A stretch of DNA of 34,134 nt from JAWLFY01 sp964462125 (GTDB lineage Bacteria > Planctomycetota > Planctomycetia > Pirellulales > Pirellulaceae), in contig CAYWXT010000025.1 in NCBI GenBank assembly GCA_964462125.1, positions 1 through 34,134 of the forward strand, given 5' to 3'. Each line of letters opens with the position of its first letter. Positions within the stretch are counted from its first letter, which is position 1. Positions 25,954 through 33,038 of this stretch are shown here, in pieces. The notes under the pieces are model-generated. The model saw only the letters and a program-made list of their open reading frames with translations. It ran no database searches and had not been told where the DNA came from. A program made the translations under genes and the position numbers.

Positions 25954-26709
25954 ATGACCCAACGGTTGACGATCGGAATTTATCGGGGTGACCGCGAGCA
26001 GGGGGAAATGGTCGACTACGAGGTGGAGGTCGGCGAAGGCATGGTCGTGCTCGATGCCGTGCATCGCGTCCAGGCCGAACACGCGCCCGATCTGGCGGTG
26101 CGTTGGAACTGCAAAGCGGGCAAATGTGGTTCGTGCAGCGGGGAGGTCAACGGCAAGCCGAAGTTGATGTGCATGGACCGGCTGGACAACTACGAACACG
26201 GCACCAAGATATCGGTTCGCCCGATGAAAACGTTCCCGCTGATCAAAGATCTCGTCAACGACGTTTCCTGGAATTACGAAGTCAACAAGAAAATTCCCGC
26301 GTTTCAAACGCAGGAGAACGGCGGGGAAGAACCGCGATTCAGCCAGGAGGAGGCGGACCGGGTCCAGGAGTTCCGCAAATGCATTGAATGCTTTTTGTGC
26401 CAGAACGTCTGTCATGTTTTGCGGGAACACGAGCATCACGACAAGTTCGGCGGACCGCGGTTTTACGTGCGCGTCGCCGGTCTGGAAATGCACCCGCTGG
26501 ACACCGGCGACCGACTTCCGCTGGTCAAGGAGGAACTGGGCCTCGGCTATTGCAACATCACCAAGTGCTGCACCGAGGTCTGCCCAGAAGAGATCAAGAT
26601 CACCGACAATGCGATCATCCCGCTCAAGGAACGCGTCGTCGACCGGTTTTACGACCCGCTGCGAAAACTGTGGAACATCCTGGTTCCCGGCAAGAAGCAG
26701 CAAGACTGA
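25954..26709 (+). CDS. sdhB: Succinate dehydrogenase iron-sulfur subunit
   Basis: 251 aa. The [2Fe-2S] ligands are C53, C58, C61 and C73 (NCKAGKCGSC ... LMC); the C-terminal half supplies C143, C146, C149 for [4Fe-4S] (CIECFLCQNVC) and C153, C200/C205-206, C210 for the second and third clusters (YCNITKCCTEVC). It relays electrons from SdhA to the membrane anchor. An ATG two codons earlier (25948) is possible, but AGGGA at 25942-25946 is correctly spaced only for 25954. The operon ends here; 112 bases separate it from the Rrf2 gene that converges on it. Confidence 0.93.
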   Translation: MTQRLTIGIYRGDREQGEMVDYEVEVGEGMVVLDAVHRVQAEHAPDLAVRWNCKAGKCGSCSGEVNGKPKLMCMDRLDNYEHGTKISVRPMKTFPLIKDLVNDVSWNYEVNKKIPAFQTQENGGEEPRFSQEEADRVQEFRKCIECFLCQNVCHVLREHEHHDKFGGPRFYVRVAGLEMHPLDTGDRLPLVKEELGLGYCNITKCCTEVCPEEIKITDNAIIPLKERVVDRFYDPLRKLWNILVPGKKQQD

Positions 26710-26821
26710 AACTGCCGGCCAGCCCGTTCGCAGCGACCAGGCCACCGATCGGGACATTTCGGGTGACTACAGCGATAACGTGCCGGGAATGTGACGCCCG
26801 GCAAGGTGCTTGAACCGGGAA

Positions 26822-27289
26822 TCAGGCCGGGGTCGCGTTGGGGTCGTCGAGCGACTCACCGGCGCCCGGGACGGGGCACAGCGGCGTGATCCCGTCGTTC
26901 TCCTGGATCAACTCCGATAGCGTCGAGGTGGCGAAGGTGGTTTCGATCTGCTTGAGCGCATTGTCCATCCGCCGGTGCAGCGGACAGAGTTTACTGCCGT
27001 GTCCCGGCAGTCCAAGCGGGCAGCTATTGATCCGCTGGACCGGATCGACGGCGTTGGCCACGTCCAGGATCGTGATCCGGCTCGCTTCGCGGGCCAGCCG
27101 AATGCCGCCACCCACCCCCCGCTGACTGAGGACCAGGTCATGGTCGCGGAGCTGCTGCAGCACCTTCGACAGGTAGGGTGCAGGGACCTTGGTGATCTCC
27201 GCCAGCCGGGCGGCGGTGACCGCTTCGGGCTCCCGCATGGCCAGATGGGCCATCGCGCGGAGGGCGTACTCAAGCGTGCGTGAAAACAA
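26822..27289 (-). CDS. Rrf2 family transcriptional regulator
   Basis: 155 aa from TTG, with AAGGGG 9 bases ahead; the frame is open far upstream but only this part is conserved. Winged helix: LFSRTLEYALRAMAHLA, ARLAEITKVPAPYLSKVLQQ, LVLSQRGVGGGIRLAREASR. In Rrf2 proteins of the IscR/NsrR kind three cysteines hold an iron-sulfur cluster; here the region reads CPLGLPGHGSKLCPLH, with the first and last cysteines present and His/Gly where the middle Cys is usual, so cluster binding may be altered. Lying beside sdh and divergent from an ECF sigma gene, it may sense iron, nitric oxide or redox state; this is inference. Confidence 0.82.
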   Translation of the reverse strand: MFSRTLEYALRAMAHLAMREPEAVTAARLAEITKVPAPYLSKVLQQLRDHDLVLSQRGVGGGIRLAREASRITILDVANAVDPVQRINSCPLGLPGHGSKLCPLHRRMDNALKQIETTFATSTLSELIQENDGITPLCPVPGAGESLDDPNATPA

Positions 27290-27297
27290 GCGACAAG

Positions 27298-27327
27298 ACC
27301 CCTTGGATTGGGAACACCCCTCGGATT
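27298..27327. repeat. Two 12-bp direct repeats before the Rrf2 gene (possible operator)
   Basis: ACCCCTTGGATT (27298-27309) and ACCCCTCGGATT (27316-27327), 18-base period and one mismatch, starting 9 bases from the Rrf2 start codon. The inner copy also provides the AAGGGG ribosome site. The outer copy would have no translation role, so an operator for autoregulation is possible. Confidence 0.4.
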
Positions 27328-27503
27328 GTGAAACCAGATCGACGACGCCAGGACCGTTGGTTGGACGCGCCGATGAACAGCCCGCCAAATCGCCAACCCT
27401 CTCTATCACTGTAGCCGCAAACCGTGGCGGAAACACTGCCCCAGCCTGGGGTGTCGTGCATTGATGCTGCTGAGGAGCGAATCGAAGCTCCGAGGTGCGA
27501 TCG

Positions 27504-27527
27504 ACAGGCTGGCAGCCTGTGCTACTC
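27504..27527. repeat. Palindromic interspersed repeat, copy 1 (24 bp)
   Basis: Core ACAGGCTG-G-CAGCCTGT (27504-27520) is a perfect dyad, followed by GCTACTC. An exact inverted copy of all 24 bases is found at 29054-29077. It lies 50 bases before the ECF sigma gene and may act as a hairpin in its leader or as an end of a mobile unit. Confidence 0.8.
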
Positions 27528-27578
27528 TCCTGGGATTGACCAATGGCTTCCTTTGGAGACAAAGCCTAGGCTGATGGG

Positions 27579-28241
27579 ATGCCTGACTCGAATCACCCTT
27601 CCGACAAGCAGACGGCCGAGGGTTACTTGGTCGAGCGGATCCGTGCCGGTGACGCCGACGCATGGCAGGCGCTGATCGACCGTTACGAAGGGCGGCTGTT
27701 GGCCTACACCGACAGCCGTCTGAGGAATCGGGCGACAAGTGAAGACATTGTTCAAGAGACCTTCGTCGGGTTCCTGATCAGCCTACCGAACTACGACGGC
27801 CGCCGGTCGTTGGAGAGTTACCTGTTCTCGATCTGCGGGTACAAGCTGACCGATCACCTCCGCCGCGAAGGGCGCCGACCGACCCTCTCGATGCATCGCC
27901 GCGGCGAGGAGGAATCTGGGGAGATCGAGCCGGCGGGGACCGCGCGGGGAGCCAGCTCGATTGTCCGCAGCGTTGAACGGCGTCGCATCGAGGAGTCCGC
28001 GGTGCGGGAGGCGGTCGCCGAACAGATCGATCGCTGGAAGCAGAGCGGCCAGTGGACAAAGCTGGCCGCGATCGAACTGCTTGTCGTCCAAGGTCTGGGC
28101 AACAAACAGGTGGCCCAGCGGCTGGAGCTGACCGAGCAGCAAGTGGCCAACTTCAAGAGCGATTTTCAAATCCGCCTGCGCGCGATCATCCGGCGGATGC
28201 AGCTTGACGAATCCGTGTTCCCAGAACTGAGCGAGCCGTAG
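27579..28241 (+). CDS. ECF-type RNA polymerase sigma factor
   Basis: 220 aa. Region 2: YLVERIRAGDADAWQALIDR, YTDSRLRNRATSEDIVQETF, then FLISLPNYDGRRSLESYLFS and ICGYKLTDHLRR (about 12-95). A 45-residue linker rich in Arg/Glu/Gly follows, then region 4 (about 145-205): LAAIELLVVQGLGNKQVAQR, LELTEQQVANFKSDFQ. Region 4 is more divergent than in RpoE-type factors, as in several planctomycete-specific ECF groups. No anti-sigma factor is next to it: downstream, after 50 bases, only transposase debris runs in from the opposite strand. Such planctomycete sigma genes are often followed by a kinase or membrane gene, so a partner may have been lost; this is inference. Confidence 0.85.
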   Translation: MPDSNHPSDKQTAEGYLVERIRAGDADAWQALIDRYEGRLLAYTDSRLRNRATSEDIVQETFVGFLISLPNYDGRRSLESYLFSICGYKLTDHLRREGRRPTLSMHRRGEEESGEIEPAGTARGASSIVRSVERRRIEESAVREAVAEQIDRWKQSGQWTKLAAIELLVVQGLGNKQVAQRLELTEQQVANFKSDFQIRLRAIIRRMQLDESVFPELSEP

Positions 28242-28291
28242 GAAACCGACCCGAGCAAATTCTTTGTTACGGCTCAGTTGAACCAAGACAC

Positions 28292-28996
28292 TCATGAGCG
28301 GCCGTAGGTGGACGGCGTCATTCCGCACAGTTGAATGAGCTGGCGTTGCAGTGGCGTGGGGTCGGTGTAGAGATCCAGGGTGCTGCCGTCGTCGGTGATC
28401 AGCCAATGTCGGGTCAGGCTGGCCAGGGCGTCGATCACGCGCCGCGTGGTGGGCCGACGACATGGACGCCCCTCCGGGTACAGCGGCAATGATTCTAAGC
28501 CCGCTTGATCCATCGCCGCACGCAACTCACGCTCCAGCAACGTCTGCAACACCAAGGCCACGAAGTACACACGCAGCAACGCCTCAATGCGGCTGACTTC
28601 CTTCAGGTAAACCCACGCTTGAAGAATCTTGGCGACCTCCTCTTCCACGCGGTGCCGAAGACACATGCGACTGCCGGGGGGAACGCAGGCGGGCGCGGAG
28701 TTTCTCGAGATCGCCCACCGTCTTCTGAATCGATTTGACGCAACCTCCGTTTCGGGTGATGTGCCGGAGGTTCTCTGCACTGGCCAGCTTAATCGGCCAC
28801 GTACAGAAAGTCGGCTCTCCCGGTCAGATCACGGAGCAGGTCCCAGGTCGCGATCTGGGTACCATCGTCGTTTCTGTCGCCGTCTTCGGTGGTGAAGTAG
28901 ACCGGGACGCCGCCGTCGTTGCTGACCGTGAGGATGTAGAGCAGCTGTTTTAGCTCGAGCCGATGATCCTTGCTGTGACCATGCCGGATCACCGCC
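28292..28996 (-). pseudogene. IS1634-type DDE transposase remnant
   Basis: Two pieces in different frames. The upstream piece (about 28996-28789) reads HGHSKDHRLELKQLLYILTV and SNDGGVPVYFTTEDGDRNDD, then GRADFLYVAD, the central DDE region of IS1634-family transposases. A loss of two bases after GCCGAT creates TAA at 28789, after which the frame continues as KLASAENLRHITRNGG. After an apparent deletion the last piece (to 28292) gives VEEEVAKILQAWVYLKEVSR, IEALLRVYFVALVLQTLLER and GLESLPLYPEGRPCRRPTTR, the C-terminus. The N-terminal third is absent. Tail-to-tail with the ECF sigma gene. Immobile debris marking an old insertion. Confidence 0.78.
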
Positions 28997-29053
28997 ACCG
29001 CAATCAACCGCCGCAGCCTGATGCAATCGATCAAAGACGCCATCATGGAAGGC

Positions 29054-29077
29054 GAGTAGCACAGGCTGCCAGCCTGT
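29054..29077. repeat. Palindromic interspersed repeat, copy 2 (24 bp, inverted)
   Basis: Exact reverse complement of 27504-27527 (core ACAGGCTG-C-CAGCCTGT with GAGTAGC before it). It sits about 58 bases outside the recognisable transposase remnant. Together the two copies enclose the ECF sigma gene and the transposase debris. Confidence 0.8.
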
Positions 29078-29243
29078 TGAGCACGTACGAAAAATCGTCC
29101 TCTCATCGGTGAGCTGCCTGTTCCGGAAAAGTCATTGCGAGCTCTCGGGCCCTACTCGCGGGATAGCCCACTGCGCTCCAAATGAACTCGAAAGCTCTCT
29201 TTCGGGAGTCGTTTGAAAACTTCGGAAATCGACCGAAAAAAAC

Positions 29244-29271
29244 TTGACGGGGGGGGGGCGTGCTCTATTCG
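29244..29271 (+). promoter_or_regulatory. Putative promoter with a G10 tract in the spacer
   Basis: TTGACG (29244-29249), spacer containing a run of ten G (29249-29258), TATTCG (29266-29271; 16-base spacer). It lies about 100 bases before the Cys-rich precursor gene. The -35 is good, the -10 only fair. A homopolymer of this length can change by slippage and so alter the spacing. The 29078-29374 stretch holds no gene; a small hairpin CGAAAG-CTCT-CTTTCG is at 29189-29204. Confidence 0.4.
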
Positions 29272-29374
29272 ATGCTTGAGACCGACCCGAGCATGCGTTC
29301 AGCTCTTTCGCCAACGCTGCGTGGGACGGTACTCCTCCAACGCGTTCTTTCAGCACCTTCCTACGGAGAATCAG

Positions 29375-29831
29375 ATGAAGACTCTTCAGCTAAGCGGATC
29401 GGTCTTACTATGCCTGATGCCTGACTGCCGGGTGGATGGCTTGTTGGCAAAACTCCCCGCTCGAGAAGCCGTATCAGCTGCCTGAACAGGTTGCCCTGCA
29501 GCTAGTGGGTGGTGATGAACATTGGATAAGCGGTTCGTGTTGCATATTCAACGAAGACTGCGATCGGACCGAAAACTGATGCAGTGACAATTCGTCGCTG
29601 GATTGTATGGAAGGCGGTGCGACAGCCTATCAGCTCATGTCTGTCGATAACCGGTATCAATGCCAAGACGAAGGTTCTTCCACGGTTGGGAAGTGCCTGC
29701 AAGATGATTCGGATTACGAGACATGCGCCGTTGAAATTGAATGCACCTGGGACGACGAGCTTTCCAAATGCGTGATGTTTGATGGGACAGACGTAGAGGT
29801 TCCCCGGTCATGCGAGGATACCTGCCCCTAG
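29375..29831 (+). pseudogene. Cysteine-rich small precursor with signal peptide and Gly-Gly leader (frameshift plus in-frame TGA)
   Basis: ATG 29375 with GGAG 6 bases ahead starts MKTLQLSGSVLLCLM. One extra base near 29420 then shifts the frame; the other frame continues LTAGWMACWQNSPLEKPYQ, LPEQVALQLVGG, then DEHWISGSCCIFNEDCD. TGA at 29577-29579 interrupts, followed in the same frame by CSDNSSLDCMEGG up to TAG at 29829-29831, ending PRSCEDTCP. Reassembled, this is about 151 aa: a hydrophobic signal, a leader with Leu at -12 and -4 and Gly-Gly at -2/-1 (codons 29508-29513), and an acidic mature part of about 105 aa with 12 cysteines. The stop may be a mutated Trp codon. No known family recognised. 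The C39 peptidase 1.5 kb downstream is the expected processing enzyme. Broken gene is most likely; recoding or sequence error is possible. Confidence 0.55.
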
Positions 29832-29930
29832 TTGGACAGCGCCACTTTTTGTCGCTTTGATTTATAATCATGGGAAATGTGCGGTGTCCTGATCGTGTTT
29901 CACACGATTCGCACTCGTACTCAACGAAGT

Positions 29931-30116
29931 GGTACTCGTACGCGACCGGGCGCGGGAGACTCTACAATCAAGTAAACAGGTCGTCGAGAGTCTTTCGGCC
30001 TAACAACATCAGCCGCATCGCGCTAGCCACCGATTTCTTCGGGAACCGTGGGGCTAGCGCCCGGCGGCTGGTTAATCACGAGGATTTCTGGCGACCTGCA
30101 TAGGAGTACGAGTACC
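29931..30116. repeat. Nested palindromic (REP/MITE-like) element
   Basis: Outer arms GGTACTCGTAC (29931-29941) and GTACGAGTACC (30106-30116) are exact reverse complements. Inside are CAGCCG...GCGCTAGCC (30010-30028) and GGCTAGCGC...CGGCTG (30052-30070), forming a second stem with a 23-base loop. A further CACTCGTACTC lies just outside at 29912-29922. The 29832-30235 stretch holds no credible gene: the 77-codon open frame within it is translated repeat. Similar GTACTCGTAC and GGCTAGCGCC motifs recur in planctomycete genomes, as far as I recall. Confidence 0.65.
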
Positions 30117-30235
30117 GGCAAATCGCCTGATCCCGAGTTCGGCCCGAGAAACATTGAGAAAGGCTGTGTTTTTAAGTCGAACTGGGGCTGGCAGGTTCGA
30201 GGCTTCTGAAGTTAGCGCATACGACGGGTGCCATT

Positions 30236-31222
30236 GTGACTATGACAATGTCTCTAATTCGCTATCCGTTGGCAACTTTGGCTTTTCTGCTCGCAGTGGC
30301 TGAGGCGTCCGCGGAAGGGAACCGGTTATCGGACGAGGACCAGCAGTTGCTAATTGCGGTCATTGATGCGAACGAGGCTGCGTTGGCTGCGGCTTCGACG
30401 GGCGAGATGAAGGTAGAGACGACGGAACGTGCGTCTGGGAAAGTTCGCACGCTCGAAGCGCATGTGATTTGGGATCACGACAAGGCACTTTTTGACTATC
30501 GTTACCGTCTGACGAACGCGCAGGAAGCAAATCAAGATAAGTCCGGCCATGAGCACAGTGGAAAGCTACTGGATACCCCGCGATTGCTGGTGGACTTCCA
30601 GAAGTCCAGGGGCAAAGCGTTCCGGTCGATCGATCGGTACAAGTCGACTCATCACGTCTACAATGTTTTGCCACAGGCGAGCTGGCTTTCATACAATTTC
30701 GAGCTTCCTCTTCGCGAGGTCTTGACGGCGGACGAGAGCTTTGACTACGGCGAGAGGAATGTATGGCTGGAACGCTCCCGTAACACGATCTCGCTGGTTT
30801 TGGACCACCCCCGTTCACCGGGTACGTTTCGGGTCGATTTCTCGACCGATAAGGGGGGATTGATACGTTCGGTTCGGCACAGCGGCGCCGGCGGCCCGCG
30901 TTACCACGCCGATTACAAATGGGCGGAAGCCGACGGCATTTGGTACCCGCAGCGACTGCGGATGTACAGCCGCATGGGAGGGGATTTTGGTTCCAGCCCC
31001 CGCTTTGAGATGAAAATCTCTGAGTTTCAGCCTCTAATTGACGTTCCACCGGCAACCTTTGCGGAATCATCGCTGGGGGTTGACGAGACGGTTGAAGTGG
31101 TGACGTATCGGAAAGGCACAAGGCCGGTTGTCCGCAAGGCGAAGTCGGTATCGCTGGAGAAAAAAATGCGAGAACTGGGGGAGTCGCTGTCGGGCCGTGG
31201 CTTCGCCAGTGGCGACCGTTAA
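30236..31222 (+). CDS. Secreted LolA-like (outer-membrane lipoprotein-sorting-like) hypothetical protein
   Basis: 328 aa from GTG 30236; ATGs at 30242 and 30248 are equally possible. A signal peptide (MSLIRYPLATLAFLLAVAEA, cut near ASA) is followed by a beta-rich body with LEAHVIWDHDKALFDYRYRL, FRVDFSTDKGGLIRSVRH and ADYKWAEADGIWYPQRLRMY. The repeated 'strand-turn' style and the segment 'W...DGIWYPQRL' recall LolA/LppX-like planctomycete proteins, but no diagnostic motif is present, so the fold is a guess. The C-terminus is basic (KAKSVSLEKKMRELGES). It is the first intact gene after the palindromic element and lies 71 bases before the C39 peptidase gene; it may bind the processed peptide or a lipid. 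Confidence 0.6.
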   Translation: MTMTMSLIRYPLATLAFLLAVAEASAEGNRLSDEDQQLLIAVIDANEAALAAASTGEMKVETTERASGKVRTLEAHVIWDHDKALFDYRYRLTNAQEANQDKSGHEHSGKLLDTPRLLVDFQKSRGKAFRSIDRYKSTHHVYNVLPQASWLSYNFELPLREVLTADESFDYGERNVWLERSRNTISLVLDHPRSPGTFRVDFSTDKGGLIRSVRHSGAGGPRYHADYKWAEADGIWYPQRLRMYSRMGGDFGSSPRFEMKISEFQPLIDVPPATFAESSLGVDETVEVVTYRKGTRPVVRKAKSVSLEKKMRELGESLSGRGFASGDR

Positions 31223-31293
31223 GCCGGGCGATGCATTCGTGACGAGGCCTGAACCGGCAAGTATTTCGCATGGCATGACCTCGGAGGTGCAAT

Positions 31294-32010
31294 ATGTCTG
31301 GGAGGACAAAGCTGGCATTTTCAACAGGCTGTCTCCGCCCGGAGCGGTTGGAACGGCGCATTGGAGGTTCGCGGCATGACGGCTTCGGGCGCTGGCTGCG
31401 TCAGGGGATCGTGGCGTGGGTAGTCCTGCTCGGGTTTCTTGGTCTCAGTTTCGGAACGCCAGTGCCGGCCCAAAGTGATTCCGCGCCTACCGGGAGCGAT
31501 GTTGAGTGCGGGCTTCGCTGTCTCTATGTCGGCTCTGTCGCGCTGGGAAGTGACCTTGAGTACGACGATTTGAAGGCGAAGGCTCAAGACCCGAGATCCG
31601 ACAAGGGATATAGCCTGACGCAGTTGCGAGATCTTGCTGAGGAGATGGGCTTTGCCACGTCGCTGGTTGAAACGAACTACGACCGCCTCGTCGCTCGCTC
31701 AAAACGGCAGCCGTTCGCCTGTATCGGCTGGAGGAATGATCATCACTTCGTCCTTCTCGCCGATTTCCGGGATGGCGAGGTACTCGTGGTCGATCCGCCC
31801 AAGCAGCATTGGGTAGACGCGCTGGTTTTCAGTCGTCGCTGGTCTGGAGAATCGCTCCTGTTCTCTACGGAACCGCTTTTGGCCGAAGGCGCTTTGGAGC
31901 AGACAGAATGGGCCCGATTCGGATTGTGGTCACTGATAACTTGCGCGGTTGCCGGAATGATCTTCTCAATCTATCGATGGAGGGCACGAGCGTGTGCGGT
32001 TCATACATAG
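31294..32010 (+). CDS. Stand-alone membrane-anchored C39 (double-glycine) peptidase
   Basis: 238 aa; ATG with GGAGG 6 bases ahead. Peptidase family C39 cuts leader peptides after Gly-Gly. Domain (about 65-180): catalytic Cys in VECGLRCL (C72), a His in NDHHFVLLADF (H151) and Asp in VLVVDPPKQ (D167). The Gln normally six residues before the Cys is not seen (Thr66). Membrane segments lie at about 38-55 (IVAWVVLLGFLGLSFG), with basic residues before, and about 208-226 (LWSLITCAVAGMIF), with RWRARA after. The positive-inside rule therefore puts the peptidase domain outside the cytoplasm. There is no ABC transporter part, unlike LanT/ComA-type exporters. Overlaps the DUF1573 gene by 19 bases. Confidence 0.78.
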   Translation: MSGRTKLAFSTGCLRPERLERRIGGSRHDGFGRWLRQGIVAWVVLLGFLGLSFGTPVPAQSDSAPTGSDVECGLRCLYVGSVALGSDLEYDDLKAKAQDPRSDKGYSLTQLRDLAEEMGFATSLVETNYDRLVARSKRQPFACIGWRNDHHFVLLADFRDGEVLVVDPPKQHWVDALVFSRRWSGESLLFSTEPLLAEGALEQTEWARFGLWSLITCAVAGMIFSIYRWRARACAVHT

Positions 32011-33038
32011 CGGTTAAGAGCTCGATCGTCATCTGCCTTGCATTTGCATGGGGAGGAACTTCTCAGCTCTCGTGGGCGGAAACGGTCGAAGTTACGCCGG
32101 AGACGCTAGATCTGGGGACATTTCATCTCGGAAGGAGTGATCGGCTGACAGGATCAGTGGAGGTCACCAATCACACGGGCGAGCAATTGCAAGTCGAGAA
32201 ACTGCGCGTCAGTTGTGGTTGTCTTCGAGTCGTGGAGGCATTCAAGAAAATAGACGCCGGTGAAACTAAGGCGATTTCGGTACGAGTAGAGCCAGAGAAT
32301 AACGCTTCTCCAGAAAGCACGAAACGTCTTGGGATCACCTTGCGTGGCGATGGCATTTACCGGCGTACGGTCAATGTGAGGTGGAAAGTTGTGCATCCGA
32401 TCGTTGCGTCGCCCGCAAGGCTCTCGTTTACGCAAATGAAGCCGGGTGAACGCCGGGTTCAAACGTTGGAGTTGAGGCCTGCGGAGGCGTCGGACATAAG
32501 CCGATTTACGATCAAGAGCGTCCACGCGAGCTATGCATTCGTGGAGTCGACGATTGAAGAGGGGAATTCCATTCGTGTGCAAGTGACGCTGCCAAGCGAG
32601 TTCCAGGCCAAGCGCGAGTCACAATTGGTCATTCGGTGTGAGGCCGTTGGACGGGCGCTTCCCGCCTTAAGGTTGCCACTCGTTGTTGCTCGTGTCCCAC
32701 GGGAGGTCTTGGTAACCCCACGGTCAATTTCATTGTTCAGGCCGCCGCCAAAGGAAGGAAAAGAAGTTACCCTTCGTCTTCTTCGCAGAAAAAAGCAACC
32801 ACTGGAGATCGACTCCGTCGACGTTGTGAGAGTAGACGAGGAGCTCATGGCGTCCGACGAGGGGAGCGGAACGCATGCAGCTCTGAGGGCGTCCAGCTCG
32901 GAGCGCACCGCCTGGATGCGGCACGTCGATTTGACAATCCACCCGACCGAACCAGGGGCGCGCGAGACGGTACGGGTACTCTTGAACAGATCAGGGGACG
33001 AGGTCGTCGAGGTCTCGATTCATCATGCGTATCAATAG
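31992..33038 (+). CDS. Exported DUF1573 protein
   Basis: 348 aa from GTG 31992, which has GGAGG 8 bases ahead; it begins MCGSYIAVKSSIVICLAFAW, a clear signal peptide cut near SWA. The first domain is DUF1573 (about 32-115): DLGTFHLGRSDRLTGSVEVT, then VSCGCLRVVEAFKKIDAGET with the typical SCGC. Two more Ig-like regions follow (about 130-220 and 225-345) without that motif. DUF1573 folds like ASPM/SPD-2/Hydin or chaperone Ig domains and is common in planctomycete envelopes; its function is unknown. Overlaps the C39 gene by 19 bases and the DUF1559 gene by 14, so the three are probably translated together. Confidence 0.82.
   Translation: MCGSYIAVKSSIVICLAFAWGGTSQLSWAETVEVTPETLDLGTFHLGRSDRLTGSVEVTNHTGEQLQVEKLRVSCGCLRVVEAFKKIDAGETKAISVRVEPENNASPESTKRLGITLRGDGIYRRTVNVRWKVVHPIVASPARLSFTQMKPGERRVQTLELRPAEASDISRFTIKSVHASYAFVESTIEEGNSIRVQVTLPSEFQAKRESQLVIRCEAVGRALPALRLPLVVARVPREVLVTPRSISLFRPPPKEGKEVTLRLLRRKKQPLEIDSVDVVRVDEELMASDEGSGTHAALRASSSERTAWMRHVDLTIHPTEPGARETVRVLLNRSGDEVVEVSIHHAYQ

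Noticed and set aside
29189..29204. Intrinsic terminator hairpin CGAAAG-CTCT-CTTTCG
   Set aside because: Short stem with no following T-run, so not supportable as a terminator.
29582..29600. SECIS element for selenocysteine insertion
   Set aside because: The hairpin is too close to the TGA and its loop lacks the usual G/GU features; kept only as a low-interest observation.
29870..30103. 77-codon open frame in the palindromic region
   Set aside because: Consists of translated inverted repeats; no family features.
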